This document shows positions 26,791 through 35,741 of a stretch of 64,000 bases of DNA, piece after piece. The position numbers and the translations under genes were made by a program. The notes under the pieces are model-generated. The model was not told where the DNA came from, made no database searches, and saw only the letters and a list, made by a program, of their open reading frames with translations. The DNA is taken from the NCBI RefSeq assembly GCF_008728855.1, contig NZ_CP042906.1, positions 4,639,570 through 4,703,569 on the forward strand, read 5' to 3'. The first letter of the stretch is position 1, and each line of letters opens with the position of its first letter. The stretch comes from Hypericibacter terrae. Lineage in GTDB: Bacteria; Pseudomonadota; Alphaproteobacteria; Dongiales; Dongiaceae.

Positions 26791-27240
26791 ATGACGGCAC
26801 AACCCTTCGTCGTCGATGCGAAAGACTATGGGCGCCCTCTGAACGTCGTCGGCGAAACGATCGTCGTGCTCGCCTCGGGCGAGAGAACGGGCGGCTATGA
26901 GATCTTCCTGCAGCGGGGGCCGGAGACGAGCGGCCCACCGCCGCACGGCCATCCCTGGGACGAGTCCTTCTTCGTCACCCGAGGCGAAATCGCGTTCGGC
27001 ATCGGTACCGAGACGCGGGTCGCAAAGCCGGGCACACTCGTCCATCTGCCAGCCGGCATCCTACACTGGTTCCGCTTCGGCAAGGGCGGCGGCGAGATGA
27101 TCTCCATGACCTCGCGGCTCGGCGCCTCGACACTGTTCGCCGATCTGGACCGGGAGGTCTCGCCGACAAACCCCGACTTCGGGAAGCTCGTCGAAGTCGG
27201 CCTCCGGCATCAGCTGACCGTTCCCCAAAGCGCAGAATAG
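26791..27240 (+). CDS. Cupin-domain protein
   Basis: 149 residues with a central cupin barrel: motif 1 PPPHGHPWDESFFVTRGE (His/His/Glu ligand pattern) and motif 2 GTLVHLPAGILHWFRFG. GGAGG six bases before the ATG is strong. It is 33 bases after the desaturase-family gene on the same strand, so the two are probably co-transcribed; a role in metabolism or sensing of that enzyme's product is possible but unproven. Confidence 0.78.
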   Translation: MTAQPFVVDAKDYGRPLNVVGETIVVLASGERTGGYEIFLQRGPETSGPPPHGHPWDESFFVTRGEIAFGIGTETRVAKPGTLVHLPAGILHWFRFGKGGGEMISMTSRLGASTLFADLDREVSPTNPDFGKLVEVGLRHQLTVPQSAE

Positions 27241-27363
27241 CTGCCGCCTTCAACCCAAACACGCTTCCTCGCCTCGGGAATATCGTCGCGGCGGCCTTGG
27301 GGCCGCCGCGACGCCACCTCATCACCCTCGCCGATCATTTCTCAATGGCTTGGGACTTCTGCG

Positions 27364-28794
27364 TCATAGGCCACGACGCAGAAGATGGTCCGCCATCACC
27401 CCGACACGGGCTTCGATCGCTTCGCAGGCGTTCACGATCAAATCTTCCCGCCAACGCCGTCCCACGATCTGCACCGAGAGCGGCAACTCTCCCTGGGGCA
27501 GACGGGCCAGTCGCGCCGGCACGCAGCCCGCGGGCAGTCCCATGAAATTCATCGAATAGGAATAGATCGCGGAGCCCAGCACCTCGCGCACACCCTCGGC
27601 GCCCTCGGTATCCCGCAAGGGGCGATAAGTCGGCTGCAGCATGAACGGGGTCAGAACCAGGGGGTACTTGTCCAGAAACAGCGACCATTGGCGTGCGTAA
27701 TGGCTGCGCTTCGCCATCATCTGCAGCTGCTCGGCCCCTTCGAATGGCGGGAACTGCCGGTAATATTCGTCGAAAATGGCGTTCAGCAACTCCGACCCAT
27801 GGGCGCGAACGTCCGGACCCATCAGCAGCCGCACTTCGCCCATGAGCGCCCGAAAGCCGGTCGAGGCCGCCTCGCGCAGCAACGGAGGTTCGCTTTCCTC
27901 CACCACATAACCCGCATCGGTCAGCGCCTGCCGTGCGGTATCGAGTGCCGCCGAGACCTCGGGATGCAGGTCGAATTCATAAGTTTCCTTGGTGAAGGCC
28001 ACGCGGATCGGACCGTCGATCGAGGGGCCCTCATAGGGCAGCGGGACATGGAACGGGTCGCGCGGGTCGGGTGAGATCACGGCCGGCATCGACAGGCGCA
28101 GATCGCGAACCGTGCGCGCGATCACGCCCTGGACCGACATCGCCTGCGCCAGCATCCCGCGCTCGGCCTTTTGCGAGGGATTCCAGGCCGGCACCCGGCC
28201 CAGCCCCGGCTTGACCGTGACCGCGCCATTGGCGGCGGCCGGAAACCGCAGGCTGCCGCCGATGTCGTTTCCATGGGCCAAGGCCCCGATGCCCGCCATG
28301 ACGGCAGCGCCCGCTCCGCCCGAGGATCCGCCCGGCGAAACATGGTCGCCCCAGGGGTTACTCGTGCGGCCATGCAGCGGGTTGTCGGTTTCCGCGCGGA
28401 ACGAAAACTCCGGCGTGTTGGTGCGGCCGATCACGACCGCACCGGCCCGTTGGAGATTGTCCACGATCGGCGCGTCAGCGGACGCGATCGCGTCCTTCAA
28501 CGCGGGCAGACCGTTCGTGGTGGCATGACCCGCCTGATCGACATTGACCTTGATGGTCACCGGAACGCCGTGCAGCGGCCCGGTCGCCACGCCCCTTGCG
28601 CGGGCGGCGTCCAGACCGCGGGCGCGCTCCATCGCGCTGTCGCCCAGATCCTTCACGACCGCGTTCAGGCGCGGATTGACGGCGCGCATCCTGCCGACGG
28701 CGGCGGCAACGACGGCTTCGGCGCTCACCTCGCCGGCACGGGTCATGCGGGCAAGATCGGAAGCGGAAAGACGCCAGAGTAGCAGGTCGCTCAT
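27364..28794 (-). CDS. Amidase-signature-family amidase
   Basis: 476 residues, typical for the amidase signature family, which hydrolyses carboxamides through a Ser-cisSer-Lys triad. K82 (PVTIKVNVD), S157 in PGGSSGG, and S181 in GNDIGGSLRFPAA are all present. No GatA partner genes or signal peptide are seen, so it is probably a catabolic cytoplasmic amidase. AAAGGAGA lies just before the ATG. A TetR-type gene follows upstream after 269 bases on the same strand. Confidence 0.92.
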   Translation of the reverse strand: MSDLLLWRLSASDLARMTRAGEVSAEAVVAAAVGRMRAVNPRLNAVVKDLGDSAMERARGLDAARARGVATGPLHGVPVTIKVNVDQAGHATTNGLPALKDAIASADAPIVDNLQRAGAVVIGRTNTPEFSFRAETDNPLHGRTSNPWGDHVSPGGSSGGAGAAVMAGIGALAHGNDIGGSLRFPAAANGAVTVKPGLGRVPAWNPSQKAERGMLAQAMSVQGVIARTVRDLRLSMPAVISPDPRDPFHVPLPYEGPSIDGPIRVAFTKETYEFDLHPEVSAALDTARQALTDAGYVVEESEPPLLREAASTGFRALMGEVRLLMGPDVRAHGSELLNAIFDEYYRQFPPFEGAEQLQMMAKRSHYARQWSLFLDKYPLVLTPFMLQPTYRPLRDTEGAEGVREVLGSAIYSYSMNFMGLPAGCVPARLARLPQGELPLSVQIVGRRWREDLIVNACEAIEARVGVMADHLLRRGL

Positions 28795-29063
28795 GCGGGT
28801 CTCCTTTGGGTCATACTCGGCAAGGCGCCCGCGCTGCAGGACGCATTGGCCCAGGCGCCGGCATTGTGGAGGGTACGGCCCAAGACGAAGGCCAGGCGGC
28901 GGCCAAGGGTCCGTTCGCGAACTTCTCCGGCTGATGCTACGCAGACCGCCGTCCTTCGGTAACAGGGATCTTGGTTCCGGCCAGGTCCGGCCGCTCGATC
29001 AATCGATCGAGGGGGGAGCACCGTCAGGATATCGGCCCTCTCTTGCGGCTTCCCCTGTTTTGG

Positions 29064-29642
29064 TCAGCCCGCGGCAACGCTACGGATGTAGAAGTCGATC
29101 ATCGCGTTCAGCGAGGCGGGGTTCCGGCGCAGGCGGCTGCGCAGGGCGGCACCCTCCCAGCAATCGACAAGAAGGTCCGCCAACTGCCGCACATCGCAGT
29201 CGGTTCGGATCTCGCCCTTCTGCCGGGCCTCTTCCAGGCAGACGGCCATTCGCCTCGCGATCGCGGCGAAACAGCCTTCGATCTTGCGCCGGAATGCTTC
29301 GCTGACGCCCGACAGCTCCTGCCCGAGGCCGCCCAGAAGGCAGCCCATATAGCCCTGTTCCCGATAGGCCTGCTGTGTCAGCTCGAAGAAGCGCCGCACC
29401 CGCGCGAGCGGCGGGCGTTCCTTGTCTTTCAGGCAGGCATCGAGCCCGGCATGCACCTGCGCCATATAGGCGTCGACCACCTGGAGCGCAAAATCCTCCT
29501 TGTCCTTGAAGTGATGATAGAAGGAGCCCTTGGGCGTGTCCGTGTCCGAGAGCAGCGCCTGGATGCCGAGATCGTTGTAGCCGTGCTCCAGCAGCATGCG
29601 GAGGCCCGCATCGATCAGGCGTTGCTTGGTCGAATGGGTCAT
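29064..29642 (-). CDS. TetR-family transcriptional regulator
   Basis: 192 residues. The N-terminal helix-turn-helix (about 8-52: RLIDAGLRMLLEHGYNDLGIQALLSDTDTPKGSFYHHFKDKEDF) is diagnostic, and the C-terminal domain (QQAYREQGYMGCLLGGLGQEL) resembles the AcuR/NemR-type TetR ligand domain. Two cysteines (in GYMGCLLGG and IEGCFAA) could serve electrophile sensing, as in NemR, but that is speculative. It lies 91 bases downstream of a cupin gene on the same strand; that unit has a perfect 20-bp palindrome in its promoter, the likely operator. Confidence 0.9.
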   Translation of the reverse strand: MTHSTKQRLIDAGLRMLLEHGYNDLGIQALLSDTDTPKGSFYHHFKDKEDFALQVVDAYMAQVHAGLDACLKDKERPPLARVRRFFELTQQAYREQGYMGCLLGGLGQELSGVSEAFRRKIEGCFAAIARRMAVCLEEARQKGEIRTDCDVRQLADLLVDCWEGAALRSRLRRNPASLNAMIDFYIRSVAAG

Positions 29643-29733
29643 TGAACCATGTTCGGCGTCCTGCCGCGGCGCTCGGACATTCCGAAACCCTGGCGCCCGG
29701 AGCGATATTCTCCCCGGGCTCCGGGGAACGAGT

Positions 29734-30120
29734 CTAGCCCTTCGTCTTCTCGATCATGTGGTCGATGACTTGGCTGTGCTCGTGCTGGGGGCTGAACATG
29801 ACGATTTCCGCATCCGCATCGACCCTCACATTATGCCCCGGCGGCCAGTAGAACAGATCGTGGGCGCCGACCGTCTCCTGTCTGCCGGCGGCATCGGTCG
29901 TGGTGAGCTGGCCGCGCAGCACGAAGCCCCAATGGGGGCATTGGCAGAGATTGCCCTCCAGTCCCTGGAAGAGGGGGGTGGTGTCCACACCCGCAGCCAG
30001 CGTGAAGTATTCGGTACTGATGCTCCCGAATCCGCTCACGTCGCCGAAGTTCATGTGCTGACGGATGACAGCGCCTGGAATCTGCATCCTGACATCCACT
30101 TGTTCCTTAGCGATCCGCAT
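29734..30120 (-). CDS. Cupin-like protein
   Basis: 128 residues that fit a single cupin barrel: NLCQCPHWGFVLRGQLTTTD in the position of motif 1 and HDLFYWPPGHNVRVDADAE as motif 2. The usual second His of motif 1 is not obvious, so metal binding is uncertain. AAGGGGAG five bases before the ATG supports the start. Its promoter contains the palindrome at 30146-30165, and tetR follows it, suggesting a two-gene autoregulated unit. Confidence 0.65.
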   Translation of the reverse strand: MRIAKEQVDVRMQIPGAVIRQHMNFGDVSGFGSISTEYFTLAAGVDTTPLFQGLEGNLCQCPHWGFVLRGQLTTTDAAGRQETVGAHDLFYWPPGHNVRVDADAEIVMFSPQHEHSQVIDHMIEKTKG

Positions 30121-30145
30121 CCGGCTCCCCTTTGCTATTTCGTGA

Positions 30146-30165
30146 ACTAGACCGATCGGTCTAGT
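30146..30165. promoter_or_regulatory. Perfect 20-bp palindrome, probable TetR operator
   Basis: ACTAGACCGATCGGTCTAGT is self-complementary over all 20 bases and lies 26 bases before the cupin ATG. TAGACC...GGTCTA is the half-site pattern of NemR/AcuR-type TetR regulators. The TetR encoded at 29064-29642 in the same unit is the obvious binder. Confidence 0.75.
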
Positions 30166-30270
30166 GAGACTGTAAACCCAGGATCGGCACTGTCAAGCGC
30201 GCGCATTTCGTCGATTGTTCCCTGGTGGCAGCCCTTTTGGACCGACGGCCGGCAATGTCCGGGCGGATGG

Positions 30271-31413
30271 TTAAGCCAGCAGCCCGGTCAGGAACAGCGT
30301 CACGCTGATGCCGCCATGCGAGACGGAGCCGGCGGGCGGCCCAAAAGGCAGGCCGGTGGCCGCGGCGAGCGAGGCATCGTTCGTCACCAGCCCCACACGC
30401 CAGCCAGCAAAACGAGAGCGGAGCGTCTGGCCGAGTGCGTTGTAGAGCGGATAGAGGGCCTTCCTGTCCCCCACGCGGCCGCCGTAAGGCGGATTGACGA
30501 TGACGAGGCCTGGCGGCCCCTCGGGTGCCACCAGATCGCTGATCGCATGCTGCCGGAAGTCGGTCGACGCCGCGACGCCCGCACGCTCCGCATTGGCCCG
30601 GCTCATCTGGATCGCGCCCGCGTCGCGGTCGCTGCCGTAGAACCGCAGGGCGGGCCCGCTGCCGTCCGATCCGCTGCTCTTCCCCTTGCGACCGTCCGCC
30701 CCCTTCAGCCGCTGCCAGGCCGCCGCGTCGAAGCCGGCGAGCTGCTCGAAGGCGAAATGCCGCGACCGGCCGGGCTTGAGGCCCGCCGCGATCTCGGCCG
30801 CCTCGATCACGAAGGTGCCCGATCCGCACATCGGATCGACCACGGGCTCGGTGCCGTCATAGCCGCATTGCCGCAGGAAGAGGGCGGCCAGGTTCTCGCG
30901 CATCGGCGCCTTGGCCACGGCTTCCTTGTGGCCGCGCTTATGCAGGGATTCGCCCGACGTATCGACGCTGAGGGTGCAGAGATCGTCCTCGATGCGTGCC
31001 TTGATGCAGAGCTCGGCGTCGGGCGAGAGCGGCGCGCCAAGCTGGTCCTTGATCGCATTCTCGATCCGCTGCGCCGCGGCGCGCTGATGGTAGATGCGGG
31101 AATGCTTGCAGGAGGCTTCGACGCGGAAGGGCACATCCTTGCGCAGGAACTCGCCCCAGGCCAGCTTGCGCGCGCGTTTGTCGAGCTGGGCCAGATGGAG
31201 CGCGCGAAACTCGGCGATGCGCGCAAAGACGTGGCTGGCGCCGCGAAGCTCGAGATTGGCGCGCCAGACCTCGGGCCAGCCGCCGGTCACCGTCACGCCG
31301 CCCTTGACCGCCTTCGGTGCCCTGAATCCGGCGGCCTGCGCCTCCGCGCAAAGCGCGGATTCCAGGCCCGGCGCCGTCACCAGGAAGATCTCGAAATCGC
31401 CGCCCTCGGTCAT
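30271..31413 (-). CDS. THUMP-domain RNA methyltransferase (RlmL-N/YcbY-like)
   Basis: 380 residues: an N-terminal THUMP RNA-binding domain (about 1-150) and a Rossmann methyltransferase. SAM-binding motif DPMCGSGTFVIEAAEIA and catalytic NPPYGGR are clear, as in the m2G2445 methyltransferase half of RlmL and related enzymes that modify 23S rRNA. The second half of the fused enterobacterial protein (RlmK) is absent, as usual outside gammaproteobacteria. I chose the ATG at 31413 (MTEGGDFEI); the frame opens at 31596, but that would overlap the divergent dehydrogenase gene. Confidence 0.87.
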   Translation of the reverse strand: MTEGGDFEIFLVTAPGLESALCAEAQAAGFRAPKAVKGGVTVTGGWPEVWRANLELRGASHVFARIAEFRALHLAQLDKRARKLAWGEFLRKDVPFRVEASCKHSRIYHQRAAAQRIENAIKDQLGAPLSPDAELCIKARIEDDLCTLSVDTSGESLHKRGHKEAVAKAPMRENLAALFLRQCGYDGTEPVVDPMCGSGTFVIEAAEIAAGLKPGRSRHFAFEQLAGFDAAAWQRLKGADGRKGKSSGSDGSGPALRFYGSDRDAGAIQMSRANAERAGVAASTDFRQHAISDLVAPEGPPGLVIVNPPYGGRVGDRKALYPLYNALGQTLRSRFAGWRVGLVTNDASLAAATGLPFGPPAGSVSHGGISVTLFLTGLLA

Positions 31414-31552
31414 GCCGTCTACATATCCCGTGGTGACCCGGTTATCGACAGGTTTCTCGCCGCAGCCCGTCGAGATCGGGTTGAAGCGCGGCAGGCCTCT
31501 GCGTGTAGACTGGGCGCCGTCACCCCAGAAGACGGAAACCAGGGAGTCGCCC

Positions 31553-32638
31553 ATGAAAGCCGCCGTCCTGCGCGAGATCGGCCAGCCGCTCACCATCGAG
31601 GAGGTTTCCGTCTCGCTGCCGCGGGCGCACGAGGTCCTGATCCGGACCGCCGCCGTGGGCGTCTGCCACAGCGACCTTCATTATATCGAGGGGCTCTATG
31701 CCTGCCCCAAGCCGACCGTGCTGGGGCATGAATCGGCCGGCATCGTCGAGAAGGTCGGCTCCGAAGTGACCTATGTGAAGCCCGGCGATCATGTCATCAC
31801 CTGCCTCTCGGTGTTCTGCGGACATTGCGAGTACTGCACCACGGGCCGGCCCTATAGCTGCCAGAATCCCGAGACCGGGCGCAGCGAGGGAGAGGAACCG
31901 CGGCTGTCGCAGAAGACCGGGCCGATGCACCAGTTCTACAGCCTCTCCTCCTTCGCCGAGACCATGCTGATCCACGAGCATGCGCTGGTGAATATCCGCA
32001 AGGACATGCCGCTCGATCGGGCAGCGCTGATCGGCTGCGCGGTCACGACCGGCTTCGGCGCCGTCACCAACACGGCGCAGATCGAGGTCGGCAGCACGGT
32101 CGCGGTCATCGGCTGCGGCGGCGTCGGGCTGTCGGCGATCAACGGCGCCGCGATCGCCGGCGCCGGCCGCATCATCGCCGTCGACATCAAGGGCTCGAAG
32201 CTCAATTTGGCCAAGCATTTCGGCGCGACGGACGTGGTCGATGCCAGCCGCACCGATCCGGTCGAGGCGATCAGGGACATGACCGGCGGCGGGGTCGAGT
32301 ATTCCTTCGAGGCGCTCGGCCTCAAGAAGACGTCGGAGCAGGCGTTCCGGATGCTCCGTGCCTCGGGCACGGCCACGATCATCGGCATGGTGCCGGAAGG
32401 CCAGATGATCGAGGTCAGCGGCGCCGATCTGCTCAGCGACAAGAAGCTGCAGGGCTCGAACATGGGGTCGAACCATTTCCGGGTCGACATGCCGCGCTTC
32501 GTCGACTTCTATCTCGCGGGCAAGCTGAAGCTCGACGACATGATCTCGCACCGCATCGGCCTCGAGCAGATCAACGAGGCCTTCGCCGAGATGAAGCGCG
32601 GCGAGGTCGCCCGCAGCGTGATCATGTTCGATCAGTGA
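31553..32638 (+). CDS. Zn-dependent alcohol dehydrogenase
   Basis: 361-residue medium-chain dehydrogenase. Catalytic zinc ligands C38, H59/E60 and C166 (LIGCAVTTGFG), four structural-zinc cysteines C89, C92, C95 and C103, and the NAD-binding GCGGVG motif are all present. The pattern and length are those of the class III-like (formaldehyde/aryl-alcohol) branch. AGGGAG six bases before the ATG at 31553 fixes the start; the frame is open from 31094 only because of the divergent methyltransferase gene. A 190-bp dispersed repeat follows the stop. Confidence 0.93.
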   Translation: MKAAVLREIGQPLTIEEVSVSLPRAHEVLIRTAAVGVCHSDLHYIEGLYACPKPTVLGHESAGIVEKVGSEVTYVKPGDHVITCLSVFCGHCEYCTTGRPYSCQNPETGRSEGEEPRLSQKTGPMHQFYSLSSFAETMLIHEHALVNIRKDMPLDRAALIGCAVTTGFGAVTNTAQIEVGSTVAVIGCGGVGLSAINGAAIAGAGRIIAVDIKGSKLNLAKHFGATDVVDASRTDPVEAIRDMTGGGVEYSFEALGLKKTSEQAFRMLRASGTATIIGMVPEGQMIEVSGADLLSDKKLQGSNMGSNHFRVDMPRFVDFYLAGKLKLDDMISHRIGLEQINEAFAEMKRGEVARSVIMFDQ

Positions 32639-32649
32639 ACACTGCGATC

Positions 32650-32840
32650 TTCTTTCTTCCCCCTCACGCGTCAGGGGGAAGAAAGAAGAGTTCGTCGAAG
32701 CGAAGCGGAGACAGACTCGGAGCTGGGAGAGAGCGTGCAGCCAAGATGGGCCCACCTCTCCCAGCTTCGGCTAAGGTTCGACCTTCGGTCTCACCTAAGC
32801 CTGCGCATCCTTCTCCCCCGCTGCATGGGCGGAGAGGAAA
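32650..32840. repeat. Long dispersed intergenic repeat, copy 1
   Basis: About 190 bases: an outer hairpin (TTCCCCCT.. / ..AGGGGGAA) on the left, a central 11-bp stem AGCTGGGAGAG (32721-32731) with CTCTCCCAGCT (32756-32766), then CTAAGCCTGCGCA and a right end GGGCGGAGAGGAAA. It aligns along its whole length with 35742-35938. Confidence 0.75.
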
Positions 32841-32855
32841 ATATCGACGAAGCGC

Positions 32856-33182
32856 CTAGCTCGCCTTCTTGGTCAATGTCCCCACCATTCCGTCCGGCGG
32901 TCCGCTGATCGAGCCGTCGTCATTGACGGTGAAATCGATCTTGTCGCCTTCGCAGGTGACGGAGACCGTCTTGTCCTTCTGAGCATAGGTGCAGTCGCCC
33001 GCCATCGGACCCAGCGCGACGGTCGCCTTTCCGTCGGGTTTGAACTGGATCTGAAAGGTGCCGCCGTTGGCTTCGTAGGTGTTGCCCTCGACGCCCCCGC
33101 CCGATTTCCCGCAGGACACGACGGCAATGCCAAGCCCCGCGATCATCACGAGGCGCGCGGCCGATAATACGATGGCCTTCAT
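32856..33182 (-). CDS. Small predicted lipoprotein
   Basis: 108 residues with a lipoprotein-type signal: a basic N-terminus, hydrophobic stretch VMIAGLGIAVVSC, and cleavage before a cysteine. The mature part is a small beta-rich domain (NTYEANGGTFQIQFKPDGKA, then DGMVGTLTKK) with two cysteines that could form a disulfide. I chose the ATG at 33182, six bases after GGGGG; the ATG at 33188 is too close to it. Function unknown; probably anchored in the periplasm or outer membrane. Confidence 0.7.
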   Translation of the reverse strand: MKAIVLSAARLVMIAGLGIAVVSCGKSGGGVEGNTYEANGGTFQIQFKPDGKATVALGPMAGDCTYAQKDKTVSVTCEGDKIDFTVNDDGSISGPPDGMVGTLTKKAS

Positions 33183-33224
33183 TCTCATCCCCCAAGGTTC
33201 GAATTCAGTTTCCAGTCTGCATAC

Positions 33225-33854
33225 CTATTTGCGCGTCGCCAGCGCCGCGGTGATTCCCAGGCCGACGAAAGAGGTTCCGGCGAACCAGCGCTGGAACCGC
33301 AGGAAGCGGCGGTTGCGGCGCAGGAAGTCGCCGGCGGTCCCGGCCGCCAGCGCGAACATGCCGTCGCTCATGATGCCGAGGCCCATGAAAGTGAGGCCCA
33401 GAATCAGGATCTGCCAATGGAGCGCGCCCCGCTCCGGCCGGACGAACTGCGGCAGGAAGGCGAGGAAGAAGATCGCGGTCTTCGGGTTGAAGAGATTGAC
33501 CACGAAGCCGTCGCGGAAGACGCGGCGCAGCGGTGCCGCCGGGATCGCGGGCGCGCCGGGATCGGGATCCTTGGCCATGAAGGTGCGAATGCCGACCCAG
33601 ATGAGGTAGGCGGCGCCGAGATATTTGACGATCGCGAAGGCGAGCGCCGACGACACGAGGAGGGCCGAGAGCCCGACCGCCGCCGCGGTGATATGGACGA
33701 TGGTGCCGAGATGGATGCCGAGCACCGAGACGAATCCCGCCTTGCGCCCCTGCTCGACCGAGCGCGCGACGATATAGAGCACGGCCGGGCCCGGCGTCAG
33801 CAGCAGCACCACCGAGGCGGCGACGAACAATCCCCACAGGGCCGGATCGGGCAT
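33225..33854 (-). CDS. LysE/RhtB-family amino acid exporter
   Basis: 209 residues with six membrane helices, the usual size. LLLTPGPAVLYIVARSVEQGRKAG carries the family hallmark in helix 1, and FVVNLFNPKTAIFFLAFLPQFV the second. Members export lysine, threonine, homoserine lactone-like compounds and others; the substrate is not evident. GAGGGAGAAGG precedes the ATG. It follows no obvious regulator; the neighbouring TauD-type gene is divergent. Confidence 0.92.
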   Translation of the reverse strand: MPDPALWGLFVAASVVLLLTPGPAVLYIVARSVEQGRKAGFVSVLGIHLGTIVHITAAAVGLSALLVSSALAFAIVKYLGAAYLIWVGIRTFMAKDPDPGAPAIPAAPLRRVFRDGFVVNLFNPKTAIFFLAFLPQFVRPERGALHWQILILGLTFMGLGIMSDGMFALAAGTAGDFLRRNRRFLRFQRWFAGTSFVGLGITAALATRK

Positions 33855-34000
33855 GGACCTTCTCCCTCGTTCTGCCGTCCGTCAGCAAGCCACAGCGGGG
33901 CGGCGGAAACAAGGGATCGCGGCAGGCCGGGCGCATCCGGCTGGATCAATTCCTAAATCTGTTGTTTCATCGGCCCCGGCATTCACAGGAGCCGCTCTCG

Positions 34001-34870
34001 ATGCGTGCGACGCCCCTCCATCCCCGCTTCGGGCTCGAGATTCATGACATCGATCTGCGCCATGTAACGGCGGAGACGGGCTACCCGGCCATCCGGGACG
34101 CCTTCGAAACCCATTCGCTTCTGCTCTTCCGCAACCAGCAGCTCGACGACGAGGCCCATCTCGCTTTCGGGGCGCTGTTCGGGCCGATCGAGGATCGCTC
34201 GCAGGGCAAATATGGCGACAAGCCGCGCATGGACAATGTCACAAATCTGTTGCCGGACGGACGGGTCGCACCGAAGGACGACAGCGTCACCCTCAACAAT
34301 ATCGCCAACCAGCTCTGGCATACCGACAGCACCTTCCTGCCGGTCCCGGCACTGGCCAACATTCTGGCCGCCCGCGTCCTCAGCTCCAGCGGCGGCGAGA
34401 CCGAGTTCGCCTCGACCCGCGCCGCCTGGAAGGATCTGCCGGAGGATCTGAAGGCCAGGACGCGACACGCCGTGCTGCATCACCGCCTGGCTTATTCCCG
34501 CGCCAAGGTCTCCCAGAAAATGGCCCAGGAGGAGCACTACACGCGATGGGCCGACCAGTCCTGGAAGGCCGTCTGGCACAATCCGGTCAATGGCGAGGAC
34601 GCCCTCTTCATCGCGTCTCACGCCTTCGCCGTCGAGGGCCTGCCCGAGGCCGAGGGCCAGGCGCTCATCGACGAGCTTATCGCCTTCGCGACCCGCCCCG
34701 GCGCCGTCTACACCCACGCCTGGCGGCCGGGCGACGTGCTGATCTGGGACGAGCGGGCCATGCTCCATCGCGGCCGGCCCTGGCCCTATGAGGAGGAGCG
34801 CACGCTCGCCAGCATCTGCGTCTCGGCCCGCGATGTGGACGGGCTGAACCGCATGCGGCCGGGAACCTAG
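34001..34870 (+). CDS. TauD/TfdA-family alpha-ketoglutarate-dependent dioxygenase
   Basis: 289 residues of the Fe(II)/2-oxoglutarate family. The iron triad is H107 and D109 (WHTDSTF) with a second His in MLHRGRPWP near 255, followed by the 2-oxoglutarate-binding arginine. Family members hydroxylate taurine, alkyl sulfates, 2,4-D or similar compounds to release sulfite or other groups; the substrate is open. AGGAG precedes the ATG at 34001 (MRATPLHPRFG); a TTG start at 33962 is less likely. No sulfonate transporter lies nearby. Confidence 0.9.
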   Translation: MRATPLHPRFGLEIHDIDLRHVTAETGYPAIRDAFETHSLLLFRNQQLDDEAHLAFGALFGPIEDRSQGKYGDKPRMDNVTNLLPDGRVAPKDDSVTLNNIANQLWHTDSTFLPVPALANILAARVLSSSGGETEFASTRAAWKDLPEDLKARTRHAVLHHRLAYSRAKVSQKMAQEEHYTRWADQSWKAVWHNPVNGEDALFIASHAFAVEGLPEAEGQALIDELIAFATRPGAVYTHAWRPGDVLIWDERAMLHRGRPWPYEEERTLASICVSARDVDGLNRMRPGT

Positions 34871-34961
34871 AAATCGCACAATGCGGAGAATCCCGGTCGG
34901 GCCGGGCGATGGAGAGCGACGGGCCATGGTGGTCGAGCCGACTTTCAGGAGGTGCTTCGGG

Positions 34962-35663
34962 ATGTGGAAATTTGCCCTCGTCGCCATCACGGCGGTTGCC
35001 TGGCTGGCCGTCGCACAGGCTTCCGGCGCGGCGGACGCCTCCGTCCTCTACACGACGGATTTCAAAGGCTATACGGGCGGGTCCGTGCTCGACTGGCTGC
35101 GCAGCCAGCATTTCGTCGCCAAGCAGGACGCCGACAATAAGAGCAAGATCGCCCTGTCCATCCAGGACGGGGCGCTGGCGCTCGAGGCCAAGAAACGGGC
35201 GCTCGGCCTCCTGCTCAACGAGACCGACATCCCCGGCGCCCGGCGCATCCGCATCGAATGGGAGGTCGGCGCCTTTCCCGAGGGGGTATCCTACGACCAG
35301 GGGATCCGCAGCGAGCCGATCATGGTCTACACCTTCTTCGGCAGCGAGAAGATCTCGAGCGGATCGATGCTGGTGCCGGACAGCCCCTATTTCATCGGCC
35401 TGTTCCTCTGCGAAGCCGGCCGCACCGACCATCCCTATACCGGGCGTTACTTCAAGGCGGGCGGGCGCTATGTCTGTGCCAACGTCGTCAAGGCCGGGGA
35501 CAGGATCATCACCGAGTTCGACATCGGCGATGCGGTCAAGAGCTACTTCAAGCTGGGCGAGATCCCGCCCGTCAGCGGATTTGCCATCGGCATCGACACC
35601 GACAACGCCAAGGGCAATGCCACCGCCAAGTCCTATATTCGAAAGATCGAATATCTGAACTGA
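34962..35663 (+). CDS. Exported protein of unknown function (DUF3047-like)
   Basis: 233 residues. From the ATG at 34962 the protein opens with a clean Sec signal (MWKFALVAITAVAWLAVAQASGAADA), probably cleaved after ASG-A or GAA, and AGGAGGTG precedes it; the frame starting at 34881 would bury the signal. The mature part is rich in beta strands, and the C-terminal IGIDTDNAKGNATAKSYI resembles the 'TDTDN' end of DUF3047-type lectin-like folds. That resemblance is weak and no activity is known. Two mature cysteines (LFLCEAG, RYVCANV) may pair. Confidence 0.6.
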   Translation: MWKFALVAITAVAWLAVAQASGAADASVLYTTDFKGYTGGSVLDWLRSQHFVAKQDADNKSKIALSIQDGALALEAKKRALGLLLNETDIPGARRIRIEWEVGAFPEGVSYDQGIRSEPIMVYTFFGSEKISSGSMLVPDSPYFIGLFLCEAGRTDHPYTGRYFKAGGRYVCANVVKAGDRIITEFDIGDAVKSYFKLGEIPPVSGFAIGIDTDNAKGNATAKSYIRKIEYLN

Positions 35664-35741
35664 GGCGCCGATAGCCGTGAGGTCCAGGCGATTCGCGCAT
35701 CGGGGCCGGAGCGGCTCGCCCAGTTCTTCCCAGAGACGCCG

